Of a DNA stretch of 64,000 nt, positions 1 through 8,375 are shown piece by piece. Each line of letters opens with the position of its first letter. The stretch's first letter is position 1. Source of the stretch: Streptomonospora nanhaiensis (GTDB lineage Bacteria > Actinomycetota > Actinomycetes > Streptosporangiales > Streptosporangiaceae); assembly GCF_013410565.1 (NCBI RefSeq), contig NZ_JACCFO010000001.1, positions 4,836,001 to 4,900,000 of the forward strand, given 5' to 3'. Position numbers and translations under genes: made by a program. Under the pieces are notes generated by a model. It made no database searches. It had not been told where the DNA came from and worked only from the letters and a program-made list of their open reading frames with translations.

Positions 1-1
1 A

Positions 2-190
2 GGCGAGGTCGTCATGCACGTCACCCGCATGAAGGCCAGCATCCTCGGCATCCCTCTGACCTTCACCCCCGACTTCCCCCCGCCCCTGCTCCTGCCCACC
101 ATGACCGTCACCGACCTGGAGGTCGACCAGCCCTTGGCCCAGGCCCAGGAAATCTCGATCGGCGACCTGTCGGAAACCATCGAGGCATAG
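2..190 (+). CDS. C-terminal fragment, DUF6230-like protein
   Basis: An open frame enters from the window edge and stops at a TAG at 188-190, so only the last 62 codons are visible. The fragment contains MHVTRMKAS, then GIPLTFTPDFPPP and a VTDLEV stretch. This combination recalls the C-terminus of actinobacterial DUF6230 proteins, which are secreted or membrane-associated and of unknown role. That family call is from memory of the pattern only. The gene is transcribed toward the XRE regulator that follows, which has its own promoter. The N-terminus, which would settle the family and any signal peptide, lies outside the window. Confidence 0.4.
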   Translation, partial: GEVVMHVTRMKASILGIPLTFTPDFPPPLLLPTMTVTDLEVDQPLAQAQEISIGDLSETIEA

Positions 191-215
191 GCGGCTCGCG
201 GCGATCCCGGCCTTT

Positions 216-221
216 TATGCT
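216..221 (+). promoter_or_regulatory. -10 element of the XRE regulator
   Basis: TATGCT lies in a short AT-richer stretch about 40 bases before the ATG at 261. It matches the actinobacterial TANNNT -10 pattern. No good -35 hexamer is visible. A transcript from here would carry a short leader with the GGGACGGGAG Shine-Dalgarno region. Confidence 0.4.
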
Positions 222-260
222 GAGCCCAATGAGACGGCCACGGCGGGACGGGAGTCTTTG

Positions 261-1499
261 ATGAACAACGGTTTGCCCGACCCCGGTGAGGCGGGTTTGA
301 GTTTCGGGCAGCGGCTCAAATTCACGCGGACTCGCCGGGGAATGACACGGGAAGTGCTGGCGGGACTCGTGGGGAAATCCGCTTCCTGGGTGAAAGCCGT
401 CGAGAACGGGCGGTTGGGTACGCCGAAACTGTCTGTTCTGCTGCGGCTGGCCGAGGTTCTGCGGGTGCGGGACCTCGCGGAGCTGACCGGGGACCAGCGG
501 ATGCCGGTGGACCTGTTCACCGGGCCGGGGCACGCGCGGCTGGCGGCGGTGCGCGCGGCCGTCAACTCCGTTCCTCTGGCTGATCCGCGCACCGCTCCGC
601 CGCCAGCCCATATCCGGGCGCGGCTGGACAGCGCGTGGCGCGCCCGGCACGCGGCGCCGAACCACCGCGAGGTGATCGGCGCGCTGCTCCCGGACCTCAT
701 CGCCGACGCCCAGGCGGCGGCGCGGCAGGAGCAGAGCCGGGAGCAATGGAGGTCGGCGCAGGCGCTCCTCGCCGAGGTCTACGCGCTCGCCCAGTTCTTT
801 CTCGCCTACCAGCCCGCCCAGGACCTGCTGTGGCGGGTCGCCGAGCGCGGCATGGTCGCCGCGCAGGACTCGGGCGACCCGCACGCGATCGGGGTGGCGG
901 CCTGGCTGATGGCCCAGGCGCACCGCGACTCCGGCGACTGGGACGCCGCCGATCAGGTCACGGCGCGCACAGCCGATGAGCTGGCCCGGCGGCTGCCCGA
1001 CGCCGACCACGACGTCCTGGCCGTATGGGGCGCTCTCACCTTCGAGGCCGGGTACACGGCCGCACGGCGGGGCGAGGCCGGCACGGCGTGGGGCCGCTGG
1101 GACACCGCCGCCGCCGTGGCCGGGCGCCTGCCCGCCGACTACTACCACCCGGTGACCTCGTTCTCGCGGGTGATCATGGGAGCCCACGCCGTCACGGTCG
1201 CCGTGGAGTTGCGTGCCGGAGGAGAGTCCGTCCGCCAGGCCACCCGGGCCGCAGGCGACGCCATCCCCTCACGCCCGCGCCGCGCCCGGCACGCCATCGA
1301 ACAGGCGCGCGCGTTCCACCTCGACAACCAGCCCGAAACCGCCATGTCGGTCCTCCAATCCGCCCACGACGCGGCCCCGGAGACCATTCGCTACAACGGC
1401 TACGCCCGCCGCATCATCCTCGAAGAACTCGACGCCGCATCTCCCCAGCGCCGCAACCGCGCCGCCGAACTCGCCGAAAAGTCCGGCGTGCTTGTCTAG
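261..1499 (+). CDS. XRE-family regulator with C-terminal TPR-like region
   Basis: The protein has 412 residues. Residues about 15-70 form a helix-turn-helix of the XRE (Cro/C1) type, with GQRLKFTRTRRGMTREVLA and the recognition segment SASWVKAVENGR. The rest is Ala/Arg-rich helical sequence with paired helices such as AWLMAQAHRDSGDWDAADQ, typical of tetratricopeptide-like regulatory domains in actinobacterial XRE proteins. It probably binds DNA and responds to a peptide, small molecule or protein partner through the C-terminal half; the ligand is unknown. ATG at 261 is preferred over TTG at 258 because the GGGACGGGAG motif sits 6 bases upstream. It converges on a second regulator of the same architecture, with 38 bases between the two stops. 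Confidence 0.85.
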   Translation: MNNGLPDPGEAGLSFGQRLKFTRTRRGMTREVLAGLVGKSASWVKAVENGRLGTPKLSVLLRLAEVLRVRDLAELTGDQRMPVDLFTGPGHARLAAVRAAVNSVPLADPRTAPPPAHIRARLDSAWRARHAAPNHREVIGALLPDLIADAQAAARQEQSREQWRSAQALLAEVYALAQFFLAYQPAQDLLWRVAERGMVAAQDSGDPHAIGVAAWLMAQAHRDSGDWDAADQVTARTADELARRLPDADHDVLAVWGALTFEAGYTAARRGEAGTAWGRWDTAAAVAGRLPADYYHPVTSFSRVIMGAHAVTVAVELRAGGESVRQATRAAGDAIPSRPRRARHAIEQARAFHLDNQPETAMSVLQSAHDAAPETIRYNGYARRIILEELDAASPQRRNRAAELAEKSGVLV

Positions 1500-1537
1500 G
1501 CCCCTGGTCAGCAATTCCCGCAGGGCGCGGATTTCGC

Positions 1538-2764
1538 TCAATGCGCTCCCTTGGCCGTATTCCGATATTCGGCGTGGACGGTTTCCAGTACTTCGGCGAC
1601 CTCGGGGACGTCGTGGAAGGGGTGGAGGGCGGTGAGGACGGCGCGGCCGCGTCGGGACGTGCGGTGGCTGCCGAGGTTCGCCGACATCGCGAGCATCCGG
1701 CGGGCCACGGCGGCGGCCTCCTCGGGTTCGTTGGCGTCGGCGTAGGCCACGGCCAGCCAGGACAGGTACAGGGCGTGCTCGCGGGTGTGGGTGGTGTCGT
1801 AGCGGGCCAGCACCTCGGTGAGTAGCGGCACCGCCCGCAGGGGGCGGCGGAGTTCGGTGTGGACGCGGGCCGCCATGATCTGGAGTTCGCCCTCGTCCAC
1901 CCAGTACAGCCAGGCGGGTTCGGCCTCGTCGCGGTGCCGGGCCAGGGCTGACTCGGCCTCGCCGAGCGCGCGCATGGCGCCCTGGGCGTCGCCGGTCATG
2001 GTCCGCGCCCAGGCGACGCGGTCCCAGAAGAGCGCCCGCGCCCGGGGCGGCGCCGCCGGTCCGGCCTCGGCGAGTGCGGCTTCGGCGAGCGCCACGCCCT
2101 CGGACTCGCGTCCGTTGTTGCTCCACTGGTAGGCGAGGCACCCGGCGATCTGCGCGGCCAGAGCCGCGTCACCGGCCTGGCGCGCGGCCGCGATCCCCAG
2201 CCGGTAGACGCGTTCGGCCACCCCCTGCCGCCCCGCGTCCGAGGCGATCCACCCGGCAATCTGCGCGAGTTCGCCCAACGGAACGAGAAAAGACCTTTCG
2301 GCCGTTTCGCTCGAAAAGCCGTTCTCGGTGCGCCGCACCGCAGTTTTCAACTCCCGCAGCGCGGGCCGTATCAGGTCCTTTCCAGGAAGCACGTCATCGG
2401 CCAACCGCAGCGCGTGCACCCTGCTGCTGAGGTCATCGGCGTCACCGCCGCCAAGGCGACCGCGCGGAGGGCACAGTTGCCGTTGCCGCGCCTTGCCACG
2501 CGGAAAGAAGTCGTCGAGTGCGGCCGACTTCTCCTTGGCAGAGGCGATGGACCGTTCGAGTTCGGTCCGGGGGATCTGCAAGACGGTGGCCAGGTGCGGT
2601 AGCCAGAACTTGGGGATCCGGCGTCCGGACTCCCACCGGTACACCTCCTGGCGCGTGACTGTCGGTCGTCCGGACGCGGCACACAGTTCCTGCGCCAGCC
2701 GTGCCTGCGTCCACCCGAACCCGGCCCTCTGGCGCTTCAGCAGCGCGGGCAACGTCTCCGCCAT
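1538..2764 (-). CDS. XRE-family regulator with C-terminal TPR-like region
   Basis: The protein has 408 residues from an ATG at 2764. Residues 1-70 are an XRE helix-turn-helix (LLKRQRAGFGWTQARLAQEL, then TRQEVYRWESGRRIPK). From about residue 100 the chain is helical with TPR-like repeats (GDAALAAQIAGCLAYQWSNN and AVAYADANEPEEAAAVAR). The frame stays open upstream to 3013, but the alignable HTH begins at MAETLPALL, and a tandem repeat that looks like an operator lies in the bases just upstream. It is divergent from two small genes at 2906-3387, an arrangement common for actinobacterial XRE regulators and their small partner proteins. Autoregulation through the repeat is inferred. Confidence 0.85.
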   Translation of the reverse strand: MAETLPALLKRQRAGFGWTQARLAQELCAASGRPTVTRQEVYRWESGRRIPKFWLPHLATVLQIPRTELERSIASAKEKSAALDDFFPRGKARQRQLCPPRGRLGGGDADDLSSRVHALRLADDVLPGKDLIRPALRELKTAVRRTENGFSSETAERSFLVPLGELAQIAGWIASDAGRQGVAERVYRLGIAAARQAGDAALAAQIAGCLAYQWSNNGRESEGVALAEAALAEAGPAAPPRARALFWDRVAWARTMTGDAQGAMRALGEAESALARHRDEAEPAWLYWVDEGELQIMAARVHTELRRPLRAVPLLTEVLARYDTTHTREHALYLSWLAVAYADANEPEEAAAVARRMLAMSANLGSHRTSRRGRAVLTALHPFHDVPEVAEVLETVHAEYRNTAKGAH

Positions 2765-2773
2765 AAACCAATG

Positions 2774-2796
2774 GTGGCCTACAGAGTGGCCTACAG
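2774..2796. promoter_or_regulatory. 12-bp-period tandem repeat, likely operator
   Basis: GTGGCCTACAG occurs twice, at 2774-2784 and 2786-2796, separated by a single A. The pair ends 10 bases upstream of the minus-strand regulator's ATG. CCATAAAC also occurs twice nearby, at 2761-2768 and 2807-2814. Short direct repeats directly before an XRE gene usually mark its own binding site. This is positional inference. Confidence 0.45.
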
Positions 2797-2905
2797 GAAG
2801 GCAGCTCCATAAACACGCGGGGAAAAGGACAGTGGACGTCGAAGACCCCGGCGAGTGCGCGAACACCCCCGGGGCGTGGCCACCAGCTAAACAGGAGCTG
2901 ATGAC

Positions 2906-3058
2906 GTGAACGACATTATCCGCCCGCCGCGTCGGCGGGCGAATCGGGTACGAGGTTACATTTCTCCGATCGCGCCGCGTATGGCCGTAACGGACGTCGA
3001 CCGGTTGGTGCATCTGGTGCGGCTGGTCCTCCGGATGGCGGCGGTGATCGGGCGATGA
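2906..3058 (+). CDS. Small basic protein (50 aa) divergent from the XRE gene
   Basis: A GTG start at 2906 has AGGAG 8 bases upstream, and the frame ends in a TGA that overlaps the ATG of the next gene by four bases (ATGA). That overlap and the Shine-Dalgarno support a real gene although it is short. The product begins VNDIIRPPRRRANRVRGY, is rich in Arg and Val, and has a hydrophobic helical C-terminus (HLVRLVLRMAAVIG). I do not recognise the family. By context it may be a partner or target of the neighbouring XRE regulator. Confidence 0.5.
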   Translation: MNDIIRPPRRRANRVRGYISPIAPRMAVTDVDRLVHLVRLVLRMAAVIGR

Positions 3059-3387
3059 CCGCCGCGCACGGCTCCGCCGACCGTCCGGGCCGTGGTGCGG
3101 GTGAAGACCCGCTGCTGGTTCTCCTGCGGCGGCGCTACGGGCAGACCTGGTCGATCCGGCGGACGGCGCACCTGTGGATCGCCACGGCCCTGGATCCCGA
3201 CTGCGACCACGCTCCGACGCTGGTGCAGCCCGACGTGGAGACCTTCGTGCGCGAACTGGAGGAGCCGCCCGCGCGGGCGTGCCGGCCCGGTCGGGCGTCG
3301 CTGCTGAGCGCCGGGTGGTTCGCCGACAACGTCGAGCGGGTCGGTGGCGACGGGGCCTGTGTGGACCTTCGGCCGCCGATGACGTGA
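3055..3387 (+). CDS. Small hypothetical protein linked to XRE regulator
   Basis: This 110-residue protein is translationally coupled to the preceding 50-residue gene. Its core reads LLRRRYGQTWSIRRTAHLWIATA, followed by a segment ending ETFVRELEEPP. I associate the W-x-I-x-R-x4-LW-x-A pattern with small proteins next to XRE regulators in Streptomyces-type genomes; their function is unknown. No signal peptide or membrane segment is visible. It could act as a co-regulator of the divergent gene, as in whiJ-like loci, but that is only an analogy. Confidence 0.65.
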   Translation: MTAAHGSADRPGRGAGEDPLLVLLRRRYGQTWSIRRTAHLWIATALDPDCDHAPTLVQPDVETFVRELEEPPARACRPGRASLLSAGWFADNVERVGGDGACVDLRPPMT

Positions 3388-3455
3388 CCGGGGGCGGGAG
3401 CGGCCCGGGGGTCGCTCCCGCCCTGATGGCGTTTATGGGGTTTATGGCATTTCGG

Positions 3456-5306
3456 TCAGGCGGAGTGGGCCGGTTCGGGGAGGGCGGCGGGCTCGGGGGC
3501 GGCCGAGTGCTCGGGGTCGGCGATGTGGGGGAGGAGGCGGCTGGGGGTGCCGACGTAGGAGATGTACAGGGCGTCGCGGGCGCGGGTGCAGGCCACGAAG
3601 AGGAGGTTGCGCTCCTGCTGGTAGATCTGCTCCAGGGCCACCGGGTCGCCCTCGGCGGAGTCGATCGCGGCCTTGGGCGGCAGCAGGGGCTCGCTCATGC
3701 CCACGATGCCCACGCAGCGGAACTCCTGGCCCTTGAGCTTGTGCATGGTGCCCACCCGCACCGCCTGGACGTCGTCGGTGGAGTCCAGCGGGGCGGTGGG
3801 GATCCCGCGCGCCTGGAGTTCCTTGGTGATGTGGCGGACGATCCACTGGTTGCGCCCGGCCACCGCGATCGAGGAGGGCGCGGCGCCCGCCTCCAGCCAC
3901 ACCCGCACCCAGTCGCCCAGCGCGGTGCGCTCCTCCAGCCGCGAGGAGCAGCCGCGCACCACCGGCTCGGGTCCGTGCAGCAGCGAGCGGTAGCCGGCGA
4001 GGGTGTCGGCGTTGTCGTCCATGCCGATCGCGGAGTGGCGGCCCAGCACCGGCATGGCCCAGCTCAGGATCTCCTGGGTGACGCGGTAGCTGACGCGCAG
4101 CCGGTGGCTGCGGCCCCGGACGTTGACGCCCAGGGACGCCAGCGACACCCGGTTCTCGTAGATGCGCTGGTGGGGGTCGCCCACGATGAACAGGTCGTCG
4201 GGACCGTGCGGAACGGCGGCCCGCAGCATCCGCCAGTGCGCCGGGTGGAGGTCCTGGGCCTCGTCCACGACGATGTGGCGGTAGCGGGTGCCGGTGCGCG
4301 CGAGGATCCGTGCGGCCTCCAGCGCCACCTGCGGGTAGGACCACTCCCCGGCGACCTCCATGGCGCCGGTGTAGCGCTGGATCGCCTCCCACACGTGCGC
4401 CCGGTGCTCGGGCGCCAGGTGCAGCACCCGGCCGCTGCGCTCGCAGCGGATGTAGTCGGGCAGCCGGGTGATGTTCTGGGCCAGGATCACCTGCTCCCAC
4501 TCGTCGGCGAGGAACCGCCCGGAGTAGGGCAGGCCGTCGGCGCGGGCGGACTCCCGCCAGCGCTCGGCGATGGTGTCGCTGCCCAGGGTCTCGGGGCTGC
4601 GCCCGGTGTGCTCGTGCACCACCGAGCGCGCCAGGCTGTCGATGGTCGTGACCTCGACCCGGCTGCGCGGCTCCTCGTCGGGCAGCAGACGGTCGAGCTG
4701 CTGGGACAGCGTGTGCGCCAGCAGCCGGTTGAAGGTGGTGAGCAGGACGGTGCGCCGGTGCTCGCCGGGGTGGCGCGCGGCGTCGCGGTTGGCGAGGTGG
4801 GCGGCGCGGTGCAGCGCGAGCACGGTCTTGCCGGTGCCCGGGCCGCCGGTGATCTGGGCGGATCCGGCGAAGCGGGCGTCGACGATGCGGTGCTGGCGCG
4901 GGTGGAGCGTGATCTGCCAGTCGGCGAAGGACTTGCCGAGGTCGGCCGCGAGTTCGTCGGGGCCGGTGACCTCGGGCAGCCGGGGCAGGGGGTCGGTCTC
5001 GACCAGTTCGACCGCCGGGGCGGGCGCGGGCGCCGGGAGCTCGTGCGCGAAGGCCACCGCCTCGTCGTGCGGGCGGATGGCCACCAGCCAGTCGGAGTCC
5101 TGGTCGCCGGGCGCGACGACCCCCGCCCACTCGGGCGCGACGGGCAGGAGGCGGATGCGGGGGTCGGACGCGTCGGCGACGGGTTCGAGACGGTCGTGTT
5201 CGCCGGCCGTGTACGCCTGCACGGCCGAGAGCGCTGCGGCCTGGATGCCGTGGTCGAGACGGGAGAACTCGGTGAGGAAGGTCGGGGAGATCGCGAGCTT
5301 GGGCAC
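3456..5306 (-). CDS. UvrD/Rep-type helicase with RelE-like N-terminus
   Basis: The protein has 616 residues from a GTG at 5306, preceded by GGAGG 10 bases upstream. Residues about 130-616 carry superfamily 1 helicase motifs: Walker A GGPGTGKTVLALHRA (about 154), motif Ia TTFNRLLAHTL, Walker B VDEAQDLHP, motif III GDPHQRIYENR, motif V GTMHKLKGQEF and motif VI ERNLLFVACTRARDAL. Residues 1-95 do not belong to the helicase. They contain DPRIRLLPV and, about 25 residues on, a PHDEAVAFA segment, the pattern of RelE/ParE-like domains at the front of some stand-alone UvrD-like helicases. The protein should unwind DNA 3' to 5' using ATP. The substrate and the role of the N-terminal domain are unknown. 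The gene stands alone. Confidence 0.88.
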   Translation of the reverse strand: MPKLAISPTFLTEFSRLDHGIQAAALSAVQAYTAGEHDRLEPVADASDPRIRLLPVAPEWAGVVAPGDQDSDWLVAIRPHDEAVAFAHELPAPAPAPAVELVETDPLPRLPEVTGPDELAADLGKSFADWQITLHPRQHRIVDARFAGSAQITGGPGTGKTVLALHRAAHLANRDAARHPGEHRRTVLLTTFNRLLAHTLSQQLDRLLPDEEPRSRVEVTTIDSLARSVVHEHTGRSPETLGSDTIAERWRESARADGLPYSGRFLADEWEQVILAQNITRLPDYIRCERSGRVLHLAPEHRAHVWEAIQRYTGAMEVAGEWSYPQVALEAARILARTGTRYRHIVVDEAQDLHPAHWRMLRAAVPHGPDDLFIVGDPHQRIYENRVSLASLGVNVRGRSHRLRVSYRVTQEILSWAMPVLGRHSAIGMDDNADTLAGYRSLLHGPEPVVRGCSSRLEERTALGDWVRVWLEAGAAPSSIAVAGRNQWIVRHITKELQARGIPTAPLDSTDDVQAVRVGTMHKLKGQEFRCVGIVGMSEPLLPPKAAIDSAEGDPVALEQIYQQERNLLFVACTRARDALYISYVGTPSRLLPHIADPEHSAAPEPAALPEPAHSA

Positions 5307-5930
5307 GTCCTGTGTTCCTCCGATTCGCGTTCCTGGCCGGGGGTCGAGAGGGGCGGCGGCTGGTCCCACCAGCACGTTCACTCCTAGTCATGCTCGCGGC
5401 GGAATTTGGGCAAACGCCGCGCACAACCCGATTCCGGTCGGGTTGCGGTGGTGTTTTCCGGGGTGTGTTCGCGCTGGTCAGAGCGATTTTTCGACGGTGT
5501 TTTCGAGCGCGGGGGCCGCCGCCGCCGATATCGGTGCGGCGGGGCCGCCCCAGAGGCGAGAGTCCGGTGGCCGGAAGTTCGGTTAGGGGGTGACCGAAAA
5601 GGAGGCCCATGGGGCGGGTTCGCCTCTGGTCAGCGCGAGAGCCGCGACGGACACCAGAGGCCCGAACGCGCGAGCGGGATGACCGTTATCGGCCGAATGT
5701 TCGCATGGCGCCGGGCGCGGGGGCACCGTCGGGCCGGGCGGCCGTCACGCGCCGTGTCCGGGGGCGGCGCGCCGGGAAGGCTTGCGGGGGCAGGGGCCGG
5801 CCGGTGGCGGCCGTTTGTGCGGTCTCGGAGCCCGCGTGGTGGGGTCATCCGATGACGGTGGCCCCCGGAGCGCGGAATCCACCGCTTCACCCGGAGGCCG
5901 CCCCGGCGGCCGAGTCAGGCGGGGAATCGG
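5307..5930. other. Long intergenic region without a supported gene
   Basis: These 624 bases separate the helicase start from the stop of the next minus-strand gene. Open frames exist on both strands but have no recognisable motifs and poor start contexts. Positions about 5,440-5,510 are richer in T (several GTTTTC runs) and could hold the helicase promoter. No repeat or RNA gene was recognised. Confidence 0.5.
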
Positions 5931-6353
5931 CTAGGCGGACTCGGGCGCCACACCGCCGGTGTGGACGCGGACCGAGCCGGTGCCGCCCATGACGCACCAC
6001 GTGGACTCCAGCACCTGGGACAGCGGCAGGAACTCCCGCTGGGCGGGGGTGCTGATCTCGTTGGGGCAGTCCAGGGCGGCGAACACGCACCAGCCCTTGC
6101 CGGCCACGCGGCAGGCCCAGGCGCGCAGTTCGCCGGGAAGTTCGGCTGGGGGTTCGGCGTCGGCTTCGAGGGTGACGCCGCGCCGGTCGGCCTCGCGCTG
6201 CATCACGCGGGCCGCGTGCTCGGCCAGGGTCAGGTGTCCCACCGTCTGCTCCCACTCCTCAACCGCGCCGGCGCCGATGCGCGCGGCGGTCGGCCGTAGC
6301 TTCTCAAGGATGCGCCGCATGCGCGAACGCACCTGCGGGCGAGCCCCTTGCAT
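5931..6353 (-). CDS. Hypothetical protein (140 aa)
   Basis: The frame runs from an ATG at 6353; an internal ATG at 6320 is possible and neither has a clear Shine-Dalgarno. The N-terminus is basic and helical (RMRRILEKLRPTAARIGAG), followed by EEWEQTVGHLTLAEHAARVMQ. The C-terminal half has a more strand-like character, with WACRVAGKGWCVFAALDCPNE and STWCVMGG. Codon choice with G/C in third positions supports coding. No signal peptide or membrane segment is visible. I do not recognise the family, and the neighbours do not suggest a role. Confidence 0.5.
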   Translation of the reverse strand: MQGARPQVRSRMRRILEKLRPTAARIGAGAVEEWEQTVGHLTLAEHAARVMQREADRRGVTLEADAEPPAELPGELRAWACRVAGKGWCVFAALDCPNEISTPAQREFLPLSQVLESTWCVMGGTGSVRVHTGGVAPESA

Positions 6354-6955
6354 GGTGGCATGTGCGCGCGGCCGGGGGCGCCGGATCGGCGGGATGGCCG
6401 CCGTCGCGGCGCGCCCGGCGGGACCGGGCGGCCGCGTGCGGAGCGAGGAGGGTCCTCGGGCGGCCCGGAGGCGCCCGCCGGTTCACGAGCGCACACGGGT
6501 GGTTCTCGGACGCTCGGGGGGGCGGGGGCCGGAAAAGGCGCCGCGACGCCGGAGGCGGCGCGGTGCGGCGGGGGAGGCCGAGGTTCCTACCGGGGTCCGT
6601 CCCACCCCGGCAGGGGCCTCGGCCGTCCCCCTGCCGGGCGCCGGGCCGTGCCCGGCCTCCCGGTTCCTCCGCGGGTGCCGCGCGGGGGCGGCAGGGGGAC
6701 CCCGATCCGGAGGAATCGGCTCCGAGTGCGGAATTGCTTTCGCCGCGGCGGTGGCACCGTGCCAATTGGCGACCAATCATCGCATGCGCAACGGAAAGAG
6801 GTGGAGCGTTCCGATGGTCTTGTTTTGCTTACCCGGCACCGCTTTCCATGGTGCTGGGCGCCTGTGGGGTGGTGTTCCGGGTCGGCGGGGTCCGGCGTCC
6901 GGCACGGGCCGCCCGCGGCACGCCGGACCTACCATGAGATCGGAGCGGAGGTCGC
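6354..6955. other. Intergenic region with two inverted repeats
   Basis: This region of about 600 bases has no convincing gene. An inverted repeat with 11-bp arms (CCCGGCAGGGG, 6606-6616, with its complement at 6628-6638) could form a hairpin. GTCCGGCGT at 6890-6898 and ACGCCGGAC at 6920-6928 form another, directly before TACCAT at 6930-6935, a plausible -10 for the DUF1707 gene. The second repeat is therefore a candidate operator for that gene. Confidence 0.4.
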
Positions 6956-7606
6956 ATGGAAGCCAACGGCAACGGCACGAGCCCTGACCACCCCGCCCGC
7001 GGCATGCGGGCGTCCGACCGCGACCGCGACGCCGTGGCCAGGATCCTCCAGGACGCCGCCGGCGAGGGCCGGATCACCCTGGAGGAGCTGGAGGAGCGGC
7101 TGGACCGCACCTACCGCGCGCGCACCTACGCCGACCTGGAGCCCATCACCGCCGACCTGCCGGGCGACCGCGTGGTGCCGCCCCCGGTCGGGCTCGCACC
7201 GCGGCCCCGCGCCAACCGACCCCAGGCCGACGCCCCGCTGGTCATGCGGGCCAAGGCCGGCACCATCGCCCGCCGGGGCAACTGGTACGTGCCGCGCCGG
7301 GTGGAGGTCAGCAACCCCTACGGCGACATCCGCCTGGACTTCCGCCAGGCCACCCTGCTCAGCGACGTGATCCACATCGAGGTGCACGGCCCGTGGGGCC
7401 AGACCAAGATCATCCTGCCCGAGAGCGCCACCGCGCGGGCAAAGGTCGACACCTCGTGGTTCGGCAGCCTTGACAGCGAGGTGCCCGAGGTCCCGGCCCC
7501 GCCCGCGCCGCACTTCCGGATCACCGGCAGTGTCAAGGGCGGCTCGCTCAAGGTGCGGTACCGGCGGCGGCTGGACGACTGGACGGCCTGGAGCGACTGG
7601 GGGTAG
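6956..7606 (+). CDS. DUF1707 / LiaF-like C-terminal domain protein
   Basis: The 216-residue product starts at an ATG with GGAGGTC just upstream. Residues about 17-70 are a DUF1707 domain: MRASDRDRDAVARILQDAA, then ITLEELEERLDRTYRARTY. After a Pro-rich linker the C-terminal half (from about 95) reads as a beta-rich LiaF-type domain, with VSNPYGDIRLDF and GPWGQTKIILPE. Proteins of this type are common in Actinobacteria and are thought to take part in envelope-stress sensing, but this one has no membrane segment. The gene stands alone between an operator-like inverted repeat and a convergent secreted-protein gene. Confidence 0.85.
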   Translation: MEANGNGTSPDHPARGMRASDRDRDAVARILQDAAGEGRITLEELEERLDRTYRARTYADLEPITADLPGDRVVPPPVGLAPRPRANRPQADAPLVMRAKAGTIARRGNWYVPRRVEVSNPYGDIRLDFRQATLLSDVIHIEVHGPWGQTKIILPESATARAKVDTSWFGSLDSEVPEVPAPPAPHFRITGSVKGGSLKVRYRRRLDDWTAWSDWG

Positions 7607-7763
7607 CGGGCGGCCGGAGGCGCGGCAGGCCGGGGCCGCGGGCGCGGAGGCGGCCGGAGGGGCGCGAAGGACTCGGCCCGCCGAAGCGGGCGATGCGCCC
7701 CGGCGGGGCTTGCGGCCGGACGGGCCGGGCATCCCGTGGCGCGGGCGCGGCGCGGACTCCGGA

Positions 7764-8258
7764 TCAGTCGGTGCGCTGGATGCCCAGGGCGGTGGCCATC
7801 AGTTCGGATTCGGGGAACCGGTGCGGATCCAGCCGGACCTCGACCGCCACCCCGGGCTCGTCGGACCAGAAGGCCAGCCCGCCCCCGTGGAAGCCGGGAT
7901 CGCCGCCGTGCTGGAAGCTGGTGAGCCGCCATTCGGCGGGATCGCGTTCGTGGTACTCGGTCAGGAACGCCCGCACCGCCGCGAGGTCGGTCAGCCGCTC
8001 CCCGCGCATGACGTTGACCTTGAGGTCGACGCTGTAGCCGCCCTCGGGCAGCGGGCGCTCCCACACCCGCGAGGCGAACGCGACGTCCTCCCACTCGGTG
8101 TGGAAGTCGGTGACCTGTTCACCCGTGCCCTCGGGCAGATGGCCAACGGCGAAGCCTGACAGGTCCTGCATGGCGGCCTCCGGAGCGGGATCGGCGGACG
8201 GCGGCGGAGCGAGAACGGCGAGCAGCGCGGCGGACAGTACCAGGGTGGGCACACCCAT
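7764..8258 (-). CDS. Secreted hypothetical protein
   Basis: The product has 164 residues, starting at MGVPTLVLSAALLAVLAPPP, a typical signal peptide cut near ADPAPEA. The ATG at 8258 is chosen because GGAGGTGCGCC precedes it; the frame is open further upstream without a better start. The mature part contains VDLKVNVMRG and AVRAFLTEYHERDPAEWRLTSF, and ends with VEVRLDPHRFPESELMATA. The composition fits a small extracellular alpha/beta domain. I do not recognise the family. It lies just downstream of cydC on the same strand, with its own Shine-Dalgarno. Confidence 0.65.
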   Translation of the reverse strand: MGVPTLVLSAALLAVLAPPPSADPAPEAAMQDLSGFAVGHLPEGTGEQVTDFHTEWEDVAFASRVWERPLPEGGYSVDLKVNVMRGERLTDLAAVRAFLTEYHERDPAEWRLTSFQHGGDPGFHGGGLAFWSDEPGVAVEVRLDPHRFPESELMATALGIQRTD

Positions 8259-8375
8259 GGCGCACCTCCAGGGCGAAGGGTGCCGGCCGCCCCGGACGGA
8301 CGACCGGTCTGCTTCCATGCTGGAAGCGGCGCACCCGCCGCGCCACACGCATCACTTCCCTGTGGACAGCCCGCC

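Noticed and set aside
2765-3013. N-terminal extension of the minus-strand XRE regulator to 3013
   Set aside because: The extra 83 residues are not HTH-like, and the region holds the tandem repeat and the start of divergent small genes.
5387-5992. Several ORFs of 80-150 codons between helicase and the next gene
   Set aside because: Arg/Gly/Pro-rich composition, no motifs and no plausible ribosome binding sites.
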